From Paramecium sonneborni (Eukaryota > Ciliophora > Oligohymenophorea > Peniculida > Parameciidae): a DNA stretch of 64,000 nt. The translations under genes and the position numbers were made by a program. The notes beneath the pieces are model-generated. The model ran no database searches. It was given only the letters and a program-made list of their open reading frames with translations, and was not told the DNA's origin. Of the stretch, positions 51,305-62,905 are shown piece after piece. The stretch lies in contig CAJJDN010000020.1 of NCBI GenBank assembly GCA_905182985.1, positions 372,441 through 436,440 on the forward strand, read 5' to 3'. Within the stretch, counting starts at the first letter, position 1; each line of letters starts with the position of its first letter.

Positions 51305-53560
51305 ATGAATTCCTAAGTTCTTAATAAATAAATGATGTAAAATTATTAAAGACATGAAAAAGAAATAACAAATAGAATTAAACACGTTTTATTATATAAC
51401 TTAGATGACATTAATAGTGCTGTTATTTTATTTAAAATAGAGAATTTAGAGGATTAAAATAATATTCATAATTTCCTTAAAAAGAAATTTAATAAAACAG
51501 ACTTTGAACTATACGATGTAAATGCGGATAAAATAGAGGTTATAAGATTATAAGATTTGGAGAGCATAAAAATTTACTTTTTAGACAACTCAAATAATAT
51601 ACAGAGTAAACAATCAATTGCTTAATTAATAAATAAGTTTTTTCATAGAGACAGATTTATTAAAGATATTCAAAAAAAGTTAAAGAAAGGTATAACTTAA
51701 AACTAAAATGTAGAAGAATTAGATTTAGCTCTAATCGATTTATTAAAATAAACAGATTCTATGCTCATACTTAAACTTATTAATCCAATAGAAGAATGGC
51801 TAAAACAATTTAATTTTGATGCAACTAAAGAATAGAATAATTCAAAAAACTAAATTCAGCAAACTTTCAATTAAATGAAAAATGAACTTTATTAAATAGT
51901 TAAAAAACAAAATAATACAAATTAGAGAGATTAAATAAACATATATAACTAATTGTAAGATGAAAATGAATCTCTCAAATAAAAAAATACAAAATTTGAA
52001 GAAGAGATATAAAAATAAAGTTAAGAAAAAGAAAGAATAAAATAGGAATGGTTTGATAACCTAAATGAATAAAAAAATATTAATAAAACATTGTAAGAAT
52101 AGCTAAATAACAATAATGAAATGATCAAATAATTATTAAATGATAAAAAAGAATTAAAATAATAAAAGGAAGATTAAGAGAATTTAGTTAAGAATTTAAA
52201 ATATGATAATAGAAAATAAATAATTGAAATCGAAGATTTAAAAATAGATAATTTAAACCTTAAAAAATAAATAAAGCAACTTTAAACTCTTGTTGATGAA
52301 GCTAATTCTAATTCTACAAATCAAAAATTAATTTAAGAATAAGTTTTTAAAAAATAAAACTAAAGATATAATGTTGATTAAAATAATTAACAAGAATAAT
52401 TATTAGTTAAAGCAAATTTTAATGTAAATCAACCTAATAAATCATAAAGTTAATATAAACAATCAGAGATTATTGATAAAGATTTATGTCCATAAGTTCC
52501 CTCAACATAAAATTATTTAAAATAATAAGAAGATTTATAAAAAGAATAATAATCAAAAGTTCCCTCAACATAAAATTATTTAAAATAATAAGAAGATTTA
52601 TAAAAAGAATAATAATAAAAAGTTCCCTCAACATAAAATTATTTAAGATAATAAGAAGATTTATAAAAAGAATAATAATCAAAAGTTCCCTCAACATAAA
52701 ATTATTTAAAATAATAAGAAGATTTATAAAAAGAATAATAATAAAAAGTTCCCTCAACATAAAATTATTTAAGATAATAAGAAGATTTATAAAAAGAATA
52801 ATAATCAAAAGTTCCCTCAACATAAAATTATTTAAAATAATAAGAAGATTTATAAAAAGAATAATAATAAAAAGTTCCCTCAACATAAAATTATTTAAGA
52901 TAATAAGAAGATTTATAAAAAGAATAATAATCAAAAGTTCCCTCAACATAAAATTATTTAAAATAATAAGAAGATTTATAAAAAGAATAATAATAAAAAG
53001 TTCCCTCAACATAAAATTATTTAAGATAATAAGAAGATTTATAAAAAGAATAATAATCAAAAGTTCCCTCAACATAAAATTATTTAAAATAATAAGAAGA
53101 TTTATAAAAAGAATAATAATAAATAGTTCCTTCATCAAATATGTTCTAAAGATAATAATAAATCCCAAAATTTCAAATTGAAGAGATGGATTAAAACACA
53201 GAATTTTAAAATTCTTGTGGACATAAAATCACAATATAATAATTAGAATAATAACTAATATCTGCATTTTAATAGAAAAGAGATCCAAAGTGTCCAAAAT
53301 GTTATTGCAAATTATCAAATTGGTCAAATTAATTTCCTCATTTATAGATTAAAGTTAAAGAGGAAATAAATATATACACTTTAAAAAAAATTTTAAAATT
53401 TTCAGAGTATTAAATAATAAGAAAATAATTGTTAGTAGCTAAGTGTAAAAATATAAAATGTAATTTCTTTTGTTTTTGGGATTAGATGGGTTAATTTGCA
53501 AATTTATCCTCAGCCTTTTGTCAAAACTGCGATTTAAAAACGGTTTAAAAACCGTATTGA
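51305..53560 (+). CDS. Coiled-coil / 21-residue-repeat / Cys-rich protein, copy 1
   Basis: 751 codons in one frame, no intron. N-terminal domain (residues about 1-190) unlike that of copy 2 (starts MNSQVLNKQMMQ; contains LDDINSAVILFKIENLED). Then a long coiled coil (about 200-395), then ten tandem 21-residue units of the form KVPSTQNYL[K/R]QQEDLQKEQQ[S/Q]. The C-terminal ~115 residues are Cys-rich: NSCGHKITIQQLEQQ, CPKC, CKNIKCNFFCFWDQ and FCQNC. This looks like a zinc-binding module of RING/IBR style that I cannot assign. From 51951 onward the DNA is nearly identical to copy 2 at 59092 onward. Confidence 0.85.
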
Positions 53561-53637
53561 AATAATTTTATTAAAATAAATTTTTTTATTAAATTAATTA
53601 TAAATTTATGTTAAACGAATTGAATCTTAAAATAATC
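51951..53637 (+). repeat. Segmental duplication / conversion tract, left copy (pairs with 59092-60967)
   Basis: Near-identical DNA to 59092-60967, including 77 bp downstream of the stop codons. A few substitutions (for example around 53519 and 53547-53551) and three fewer 63-bp repeats (the 189-bp length difference is exactly 3 x 63) show this is a real paralogue rather than an assembly overlap. Confidence 0.9.
52495..53124 (+). repeat. Ten tandem 63-bp repeats (21 codons each)
   Basis: Units begin AGTTCCCTCAACATAAAATT. Two variants alternate (ATTTAAAATAAT with a TCAAA end, ATTTAAGATAAT with a TAAAA end), so the true period is 126 bp. Translated in the gene frame they are hydrophilic and Gln-rich. 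ORFs in other frames and on the opposite strand are artefacts. Confidence 0.93.
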
Positions 53638-53809
53638 AAATAAACAGTTTATAATTTATAAAATCCTTAAATCTAAATATCTAAATATTTCGGCATAAAT
53701 TTAAGAATTTCAAAGACAAAAAATTTTCTTAGATGCTAAATAAATTTCAAACTTAAAATTAAAATATAGTAGATATGTTATGAAATCTAAAAATCGATTA
53801 TATAGAAAC

Positions 53810-55416
53810 TCAAATTCTTTACATTATTTCTTTCTAGATTTAATCAGGTAAAAAAGGGTTTATAACGCTTTGCTCACAACAACATAAACAAAAACTGTAA
53901 GTTTATCTGGATTGTAATTGATCTTACGTTTAGTTCCAAATACAGAAAAAATTGCACTTTTTATTTTTACAAATTGCTAACATTTCAGAATTTTGGTTGA
54001 ATTTTTAGTTGATAATTTTTTTTATACCTAAAAGATTAGATTTATATTTTGTCTCAATGTAAAATTTACCTAAACATTAAATTATTAAACAAAGTTTCTC
54101 TTATATAGGTTAACTACACTTATCACAATGAGCTATTTATTTATTTGTAAATGCTTTAAAAATAATATTTTCTAATTATTATATTGAGAATTTATGACCA
54201 CATTTGTTGACATAATCTAAATTTAAAGAATCTATTAATAATGTATAATGTTACTTGATATTTGGTTTATTTTTTTTGGATATTAAATTGTTTATTAATT
54301 TTAACATTGTTAAAATTTTTTTATTGTGTTTTAAACATTAATTTATTTCATATCTTTTTAATTTAATCTTTTTTTCTCATCTTCTGAAAGAAATTTAGCT
54401 TTTTCATTTAATTCAAAGATTAACTAAAGAAGTCTTTCATTTTCTTATTAAAGATTATCAAACTTATTTTATTCACTTAATTTAATTATTACAATTACCT
54501 AACAACTTATTATATTTATTATTGCAGGTTTTATTTTTCCAACAAAATTTGTTCTATTAATTGATGACATTATAAAATTTCATCTCTAACAATATTTAAA
54601 TACATTACTTAATAAATTAATTTTCTAATTATATATTAGTGAGTTTGGATTGCTCTTATTTGAGAAGATTTAATTCATTAAAAAATTATTAATTTTTATT
54701 TCTATATATACTTTAATTATTACATTAATTATTAATTTTCTTAATTTAAATCTTATATTTTTAAATTGCATTTTCGTATTTGCTTATCAACAGACTACTT
54801 TTCATTTTTCAATTGTTAATATTAATTTTATAAGTCATTGTATTGAATTTACTGTTGCTATAGAGAGTTACTTATAGTAATGGATTAAATACTTTAACGA
54901 TTAGATTTGTTATTATAAACCAGTAATTATTTAATTATTATTAATCTGAGGCTGTTATCTTTAGAAAAGATTTTATTATTAAGGTGAAACTGAATAATTT
55001 TATTTTAAATCATTTGTAGTTAATTCAAATATTTTGTTTTATTATCCATCTCTACCTAAATCGAATTGATTATTATTAATAATTTGATATTTAGGGTTTT
55101 AAATAAAATTATTGAAATTTCTTCCCCTGGGAAGAACATTTTTTTTTTATTAATAATAAATGGTCCTTAAATTTTTTTATTTTAATAAGTCAAAAAGTAA
55201 TTCATTTGTGTTTTCGATTGGTTGATCTTTTTCTATAAAAAAATCAAAATCTTAATAATTTTCAGACCTCATTAATACTTATTTAACATCTTAGAGTGTT
55301 GTTTGTCTGGATATTCTAATTGTTTTTGAATATGATGAGTTAGGTAAGTCTTTGTTTAATAAATTAATTAGTAAAGCCTCGCCACTTGGAGATTTTGAGT
55401 TATTTCTATTATTCAT
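53810..55416 (-). CDS. Divergent paralogue of the coiled-coil / Cys-rich family (inverted)
   Basis: 497 codons after five short introns (54871-54892, one of 22 nt, one of 23 nt, 54476-54498 and one of 23 nt); the frame closes exactly. Residues about 1-110 resemble a ubiquitin-like fold (SKTIRISRQTTLQDVKQVLM, FDFFIEKDQPIENTNELLF), parallel to the N-terminus of copy 2. A Gln-rich region and a long coiled coil follow (IEQILLEKQNLQQQIQQVV, NERLLQLIFELNEKAK). The C-terminus has NKCGHKFSIQQLENI, CDKC, CKNKKCNFFCIWNQ and CLCCC, aligning with copies 1 and 2. It lacks the 21-residue repeats. Tail-to-tail with copy 1 (249 bp between stops). Confidence 0.83.
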
Positions 55417-55572
55417 TTATAAAAATATTAAAAATTCTTTAACATAAAAAAAAATTAACTTTATGTTTATTCTATTATAAAAATAGAGAGTAATTCTAAT
55501 AGATTTGGCTTGTAGAGTAACTAAATCGACTAAATTTAGAGATAGGATTTTTTACAGTGAAAATTTAATAAT

Positions 55573-56809
55573 ATGGGTAGTCAATTCTTTGTAGAGATTT
55601 ATAATTGTTAAATTAATATTTAATATGATGTTATTTATAAATTAAATGAATTTATTACACGAGCAAAAAATATTTAATAACTAATAAATCCATAAAATTA
55701 ATAAAGAAAGATAAGAATACATTAGATTAATATAATTTACTTGGAATAAATTATAATTATCTAACTCCAAAAAATAATCTTTAGCCATAAATAATTATGT
55801 TTAACTAATTTTACCAATAATTTTGTAATAATTCTAAATCAGAATAAGAATCAACACACTACAATAGATAAACTTTGGTGATATAAATTTATTATTAAAA
55901 ACTCTTAATAGAAGATTATAACTTAGTAAATTAAACTTTTAATTGTTGTGAACCAAATTAAAAAGGAAAAATAAATGTGTGACTTTACCCTATTTTTATA
56001 TTTGAAAACAAAAAACTTAGCCAGCAGAATAAATAAGTGAAAGGAAAGACTCTATCCTAATTTAATTGCTATTATAAAGAAACAATGATATCAACTATTA
56101 AAATAAAAAAATCATAATTTGATTAAGAAAGAAAATTTAACCATAAGATTGAGATTAGGATAAGAGTATTTCCAGAAAGTTTATTAATTCTATGAAAAAC
56201 TGAAGGGAATATTTTATAAAAGGACAGGATTAAAAAAAAAAATGGAAAATTTTAATTCAAAATTAGAAACGAATTAAATACTTTAAATATTTAGAATAAT
56301 TTAGGCAAATTGATGAGTAAAATTTTTTATCTTTTAATAGAATTAAGTTTAAGAGTTGAATTCTTCAGACCTATCTTAAAAATCAAAAAAAACAGAATTG
56401 TCATGATTTTAAGTTCATTTAATAAAACCCTCAGAGCATTTTTGTTAGAGGTATTTATTTTTTGATCTTGCAACAGTAATAACAGACTCAATCTTCACTT
56501 GTTCAATATACATACTCTTAAAGTTAGATGGAGAATTAGGATCATATTTAAAATTATTAATTAGATAAATTGCAATAATAATTTATAAAAATGAAAGAGA
56601 TGAGTAATTTTTAGATAAGTACTTTTAAATAGAAATTCATAATGAATTTAAAATCTATTTATAGTTCATTAGGTTAATAATTTTCTCTTAATAATACTAA
56701 TTAAATAAATTAAACTATTGTTTTTTGCCCTAATTGTAATAAATTATCAATCTCAAATCTATAAAATAAATAAAAAAATAAAAAAAAACCAATATTGTAT
56801 AATTTTTGA
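55573..56809 (+). CDS. Uncharacterised protein with C-terminal CPNC motif, introns partly unresolved
   Basis: Probable start MGSQFFVEIYNCQINIQYDV (55573). Further exons include PKNNLQPQIIMFNQFYQQF, FNCCEPNQKGKINV, KTLSQFNCYYKETMISTIK and LSLRVEFFRPILKIKKNRIV. The last part, after a 26-nt intron ending CAG, is Gln-rich and ends VFCPNCNKLSISNLQNKQ with TGA at 56807-56809. At least three introns are needed and not all junctions are resolved. The CPNCNKLS segment resembles the CPKCYCKLS part of the neighbouring Cys-rich family, and the N-terminus may be ubiquitin-like, so it may be a fourth, degenerate relative. Confidence 0.55.
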
Positions 56810-58050
56810 TTTTTAGATAATAATATTCATAACTCTATATAAAGTAGAGAGGCTATCTCAATTAAGTATCATTTTATGATTATCTTAAATGAGTAAAAAT
56901 TATACATATTTTTTAATTCTCCTTTACTTCGTAAAATAGATTATATTTCTATTACTTCTATTATTATAAATATTAATATCAAGATTAAATGTTAACTCTC
57001 ATAAGATCTAAAAATCCTGTTTTCACTCTCATAACTTTACATAATCTTAACTATGATGAAGGATAAACAGAAATGACCTATAGGGTATCAAATGTAACAA
57101 CAATGTTAGACTTACTCATTTATTTAGAAAAAAAATATTAATAAGATCACCAAATTTATTTCTATATTAATAAAATAAAATTATTTGATGGTGATATGAA
57201 TACTTATGTTTAGGAAATTTTGATTAAAGAAAAAATAAGAAAATTTTTTTATTAAATAAAATATAAAGATTCCTAATAGGGCATCTAATTCTAAAATTAA
57301 AATTACTCATAAAACTTTTAATAAAATTAATAAAGATATTAAATTTAATAAAGTTCTTCAATGTAATAATAATTAGTAACATCATATTTTGAAGAAAATC
57401 TATAATTCTAACCTTAGAGTAATAATAACAATTTAAATTATTAAAGTAGTTATTAAAATAATTAAGATTAATAGGATAAAATGAATGATTCATTGTAAAA
57501 TGAAATTTTAACCTTGAAGTAACAAATCAAGAGTCTTAACTTAAATTTATCTAAATTGTAAGATGAAAATGAATCTCTCAAATAAAAAAATACAAAATTT
57601 GAAGAAGAGATATAAAAATAAAGTTAAGAAAAAGAAAGAATAAAATAGGAATGGTTTGATAACCTAAATGAATAAAAAAATATTAATAAAACATTGTAAG
57701 AATAGCTAAATAACAATAATGAAATGATCAAATAATTATTAAATGATAAAAAAGAATTAAAATAATAAAAGGAAGATTAAGAGAATTTAGTTAAGAATTT
57801 AAAATATGATAATAGAAAATAAATAATTGAAATCGAAGATTTAAAAATAGATAATTTAAACCTTAAAAATCAAATAAAGCAACTTTAAACTCTTGTTGAT
57901 GAAGCTAATTCTAATTCTACAAATCAAAAATTAATTTAAGAATAAGTTTTTAAAAAATAAAACTAAAGATATAATGTTGATTAAAATAATTAACAAGAAT
58001 AATTATTAGTTAAAGCAAATTTTAATGTAAATCAACCTAATAAATCATAA
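56514..58050 (+). repeat. False duplication E, left copy (pairs with 58052-59588)
   Basis: 1,537 bp ending exactly at the N (58051) and recurring after it (offset 1538). It contains the last exon of the CPNC gene and the first 354 codons of coiled-coil copy 2 (56989-58050, truncated). It stops 46 bp before the 63-bp repeats begin in the right contig, suggesting the repeats broke the assembly. Confidence 0.93.
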
Positions 58051-59588
58051 NACTCTTAAAGTTAGATGGAGAATTAGGATCATATTTAAAATTATTAATT
58101 AGATAAATTGCAATAATAATTTATAAAAATGAAAGAGATGAGTAATTTTTAGATAAGTACTTTTAAATAGAAATTCATAATGAATTTAAAATCTATTTAT
58201 AGTTCATTAGGTTAATAATTTTCTCTTAATAATACTAATTAAATAAATTAAACTATTGTTTTTTGCCCTAATTGTAATAAATTATCAATCTCAAATCTAT
58301 AAAATAAATAAAAAAATAAAAAAAAACCAATATTGTATAATTTTTGATTTTTAGATAATAATATTCATAACTCTATATAAAGTAGAGAGGCTATCTCAAT
58401 TAAGTATCATTTTATGATTATCTTAAATGAGTAAAAATTATACATATTTTTTAATTCTCCTTTACTTCGTAAAATAGATTATATTTCTATTACTTCTATT
58501 ATTATAAATATTAATATCAAGATTAAATGTTAACTCTCATAAGATCTAAAAATCCTGTTTTCACTCTCATAACTTTACATAATCTTAACTATGATGAAGG
58601 ATAAACAGAAATGACCTATAGGGTATCAAATGTAACAACAATGTTAGACTTACTCATTTATTTAGAAAAAAAATATTAATAAGATCACCAAATTTATTTC
58701 TATATTAATAAAATAAAATTATTTGATGGTGATATGAATACTTATGTTTAGGAAATTTTGATTAAAGAAAAAATAAGAAAATTTTTTTATTAAATAAAAT
58801 ATAAAGATTCCTAATAGGGCATCTAATTCTAAAATTAAAATTACTCATAAAACTTTTAATAAAATTAATAAAGATATTAAATTTAATAAAGTTCTTCAAT
58901 GTAATAATAATTAGTAACATCATATTTTGAAGAAAATCTATAATTCTAACCTTAGAGTAATAATAACAATTTAAATTATTAAAGTAGTTATTAAAATAAT
59001 TAAGATTAATAGGATAAAATGAATGATTCATTGTAAAATGAAATTTTAACCTTGAAGTAACAAATCAAGAGTCTTAACTTAAATTTATCTAAATTGTAAG
59101 ATGAAAATGAATCTCTCAAATAAAAAAATACAAAATTTGAAGAAGAGATATAAAAATAAAGTTAAGAAAAAGAAAGAATAAAATAGGAATGGTTTGATAA
59201 CCTAAATGAATAAAAAAATATTAATAAAACATTGTAAGAATAGCTAAATAACAATAATGAAATGATCAAATAATTATTAAATGATAAAAAAGAATTAAAA
59301 TAATAAAAGGAAGATTAAGAGAATTTAGTTAAGAATTTAAAATATGATAATAGAAAATAAATAATTGAAATCGAAGATTTAAAAATAGATAATTTAAACC
59401 TTAAAAATCAAATAAAGCAACTTTAAACTCTTGTTGATGAAGCTAATTCTAATTCTACAAATCAAAAATTAATTTAAGAATAAGTTTTTAAAAAATAAAA
59501 CTAAAGATATAATGTTGATTAAAATAATTAACAAGAATAATTATTAGTTAAAGCAAATTTTAATGTAAATCAACCTAATAAATCATAA
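58051..59588 (+). repeat. False duplication E, N join and right copy
   Basis: Starts right after the N. The right contig carries coiled-coil copy 2 in full. The CPNC gene tail here (stop at 58345-58347) is a truncated duplicate of the one ending at 56809. Confidence 0.93.
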
Positions 59589-60890
59589 AGTTAATATAAA
59601 CAATCAGAGATTATTGATAAAGATTTATGTCCATAAGTTCCCTCAACATAAAATTATTTAAAATAATAAGAAGATTTATAAAAAGAATAATAATAAAAAG
59701 TTCCCTCAACATAAAATTATTTAAGATAATAAGAAGATTTATAAAAAGAATAATAATCAAAAGTTCCCTCAACATAAAATTATTTAAAATAATAAGAAGA
59801 TTTATAAAAAGAATAATAATAAAAAGTTCCCTCAACATAAAATTATTTAAGATAATAAGAAGATTTATAAAAAGAATAATAATCAAAAGTTCCCTCAACA
59901 TAAAATTATTTAAAATAATAAGAAGATTTATAAAAAGAATAATAATAAAAAGTTCCCTCAACATAAAATTATTTAAGATAATAAGAAGATTTATAAAAAG
60001 AATAATAATCAAAAGTTCCCTCAACATAAAATTATTTAAAATAATAAGAAGATTTATAAAAAGAATAATAATAAAAAGTTCCCTCAACATAAAATTATTT
60101 AAGATAATAAGAAGATTTATAAAAAGAATAATAATCAAAAGTTCCCTCAACATAAAATTATTTAAAATAATAAGAAGATTTATAAAAAGAATAATAATAA
60201 AAAGTTCCCTCAACATAAAATTATTTAAGATAATAAGAAGATTTATAAAAAGAATAATAATCAAAAGTTCCCTCAACATAAAATTATTTAAAATAATAAG
60301 AAGATTTATAAAAAGAATAATAATAAAAAGTTCCCTCAACATAAAATTATTTAAGATAATAAGAAGATTTATAAAAAGAATAATAATCAAAAGTTCCCTC
60401 AACATAAAATTATTTAAAATAATAAGAAGATTTATAAAAAGAATAATAATAAATAGTTCCTTCATCAAATATGTTCTAAAGATAATAATAAATCCCAAAA
60501 TTTCAAATTGAAGAGATGGATTAAAACACAGAATTTTAAAATTCTTGTGGACATAAAATCACAATATAATAATTAGAATAATAACTAATATCTGCATTTT
60601 AATAGAAAAGAGATCCAAAGTGTCCAAAATGTTATTGCAAATTATCAAATTGGTCAAATTAATTTCCTCATTTATAGATTAAAGTTAAAGAGGAAATAAA
60701 TATATACACTTTAAAAAAAATTTTAAAATTTTCAGAGTATTAAATAATAAGAAAATAATTGTTAGTAGCTAAGTGTAAAAATATAAAATGTAATTTCTTT
60801 TGTTTTTGGGATTAGATGGGTTAATTTGCAAATTTATCTTCAGCCTTTTGTCAAAACTGCGATTTAGAAATGGTTTAAAAACCGTATTGA
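58527..60890 (+). CDS. Coiled-coil / 21-residue-repeat / Cys-rich protein, copy 2
   Basis: 787 codons in one frame, no intron, MLTLIRSKNPVFTLITLHN to TGA at 60888-60890. Residues about 1-100 look ubiquitin-like (EMTYRVSNVTTMLDLLIYLE, HQIYFYINKIKLFDGDMNTY), then a Gln/Ser/Asn-rich stretch and a coiled coil starting near residue 170. Thirteen 21-residue repeats follow (ten in copy 1). The same C-terminal Cys-rich module is present (CGHK, CPKC, CNFFCFW, CQNC). From residue about 190 it is nearly identical to copy 1; the N-terminal domains are unrelated, so the two differ by domain exchange. The truncated overlap copy is 56989-58050. Confidence 0.87.
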
Positions 60891-60967
60891 AATAATTTTA
60901 TTAAAATAAATTTTTTTATTAAATTAATTATAAATTTATGTTAAACGAATTGAATCTTAAAATAATC
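59092..60967 (+). repeat. Segmental duplication / conversion tract, right copy
   Basis: Matches 51951-53637 apart from three extra 63-bp repeats and a few substitutions. Similarity begins in the coiled coil (AATTGTAAGATGAAAATGAA) and ends 77 bp past the stop codon. Confidence 0.9.
59636..60454 (+). repeat. Thirteen tandem 63-bp repeats (21 codons each)
   Basis: Same alternating two-variant unit as at 52495-53124, three copies longer. Ends in the same degenerate half unit (ATAGTTCCTTCATC). Confidence 0.93.
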
Positions 60968-61257
60968 GTTTAGAATTTATAATTTATTGTTTACCTTAAA
61001 ATTATTTTAATTTCAACCAATTAATTTAGATTTCCTAAAAGTCTTAAATGCTATTTTTAACTATTAACATATATACATAAAACATTTCAATGCTATTTAT
61101 GGTATTTAATTATAGTTACAATTTTAGAATTTAGTCTAAAAAAAAGTATTTCTTAAACAATAAAGAATGACAAATTTTTTGGAGCGATTAAATTTTTTTT
61201 TTAATTTTAGAAATAGATTTTCAACTGGATTCACTTATTTTTGTTAATTCTTATTCA
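60891..61257. other. 3' flank of coiled-coil copy 2 and AT-rich spacer
   Basis: The first 77 bp match the copy 1 flank. The rest has only weak minus-strand open frames that may continue the possible gene at 61258-61533. Confidence 0.35.
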
Positions 61258-61533
61258 TCATCTGTTAATTGACTTTTTAGATTAAAGCAGATTCAAAGTT
61301 TTCGTCCTTTAATCAAGAAGAGTTGATTATTTTGTTCTTGAAACTTTGTTTATTAACTTTTCATTAAATTCTTACCTTTTATGATATATTTAACATTGAT
61401 TGAGAGAGTTTTGATTTTCAATTCTTTGATTTTTATATACTTAAACTTTAGATTAATGGCTCTGATTATTGTTTTTTTTAAAACAGAATTTTATTTTTAA
61501 TTGATTTATTACTTTTCTTTAATGTATTGTCAT
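61258..61533 (-). CDS. Possible small ORF, 91 residues
   Basis: MTIHQRKVINQLKIKFCFKK at 61533 to TGA at 61258. Basic and Gln/Asn-rich. Downstream minus-strand frames (for example SQLTDDEQELTKI-like) suggest more exons. Divergent to the RING gene. Low support: no homology recognised. Confidence 0.35.
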
Positions 61534-61648
61534 CAAATAATAAATCTTAAAACAATCTTCAAATTGAATTAGGATAATATTCACTAATTATATTTCTAAT
61601 TATATTTTGTGTTTTAATCATAAATATTATTATTGATTTTTAATTGAA

Positions 61649-62798
61649 ATGAACAATTCAACACCAATTCCAAAATTCTTTCAATAAGAATTTGAATGTT
61701 CTTTGTGCTTAACTTTCTTTACCAATCCAATCACTATTCCTTGTGGACATACATATTGCAAGGAATGTATCTCTAATGCAGTTAAATAAATTCCACGTTG
61801 TCCAACATGTAGGTATTAATATTTCTTTAATTCAGATGTACCATTGCTATCGAGATAAAAAATTTAAAAGAGAATTTGCTAATCAAATCTACAGTTAATG
61901 AATTGAAAAAGCATCTGAATGTTGTTAACAGTCCTTAAAAATCACAAATATAGAATTTATCAGAAAAAAAAGATCAACCTCAAAAATTAATAATTCTTTA
62001 TACATCAGAAGTTATTACACCATATCAATATTAAAGAATTGAATTAGAGAATGAATAATTTAAAAGCTTACCTAAAAATTAAGAATTTATCAAATAGATA
62101 TTTGCTAACATTAAGAAGTTTGTTATAGCATTCAAATCTAATAAAAATTAGGATGTAAGCATGTGTATAATATTAAGATGGGATATTTGGCATAATTATA
62201 ATTGGTTTAAATTATAAAGGGGAAAGTAATCGCACAAATATTGACTGAAGATATAGTTGAATTGTCAAATAAGGAACCTACAGAATTTTAATTAAACAAT
62301 GAAAGTTAAATAAAATATATTCTTCCAATTATATCAGCAAAGATACTTGAAGAGGAATATATTGATTTAAATGACGATGAAACTTTGTATCAAATCTCAA
62401 CATTGATTTAATAAATTTAAGATGTATTAAGTCCTTTAATTTTTTAATTAAGTAATACATAAAATGAATTATCATAATATTTGCATCAAAGTGGGTTATT
62501 TATGTATTTAAAATTAAAAGTCGAAAAAGATTGGAAATCATTAAAAAGACTTTCATTTTTATTACCAAGTTTATTAAATATTGATAGAGTATAAAAGAAC
62601 AATATACTAACTTAAAATAATTGTATTTAAAGATTAATTTTGATAAATAAAAGCATTTAAAGATTTAAAAATACATCTAATCCTATGGTTGTATTTACAA
62701 TGAATAGAAGATCTAACGGGAAAGGTCTCTTGAATTAGTTTTGGTTGATAGCTATTTCAATATTGCTAGCATATTTATACACAAAACTATAGTTCTGA
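61649..62798 (+). CDS. RING-finger E3 ligase with LON-like region and C-terminal membrane anchor
   Basis: 367 codons after introns near 61814-61836 (CAG acceptor) and 62155-62177 (AAG acceptor); the frame closes exactly. N-terminal RING-HC finger (residues about 17-57): CSLCLTFFTNPITIPCGH, YCKEC, CPTC, with all eight zinc ligands. The middle resembles LON substrate-binding regions of LONRF-type E3s (KLIILYTSEVITPYQ, ILTEDIVELSNKEP, SAKILEEEYIDLNDDETLYQ). The protein ends with one hydrophobic helix, LNQFWLIAISILLAYLYTKL, so it is probably tail-anchored. A membrane-bound ubiquitin ligase is inferred. Confidence 0.85.
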
Positions 62799-62905
62799 TT
62801 TTAATTTAATGTTAATAAAATAATCAATTCTTATTACAAATGTGATTTGTTCATTAATAAAAATCCTTTCATAATATAAAAAATTTATTAAATTCCTTAT
62901 TGATT

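Noticed and set aside
52495..53124. CRISPR-like regularly spaced repeat
   Set aside because: The units are contiguous 63-bp tandem coding repeats without unique spacers, in a eukaryotic gene.
52470..60511. Hydrophobic repeat ORFs on the minus strand (LIIILFINLL units) and basic ones in another plus frame, suggesting a membrane repeat protein
   Set aside because: They appear only when TAA/TAG are treated as stops. The true frame continues without TGA from a coiled coil through the repeats into the Cys-rich end in both copies and includes many TAA Gln codons.
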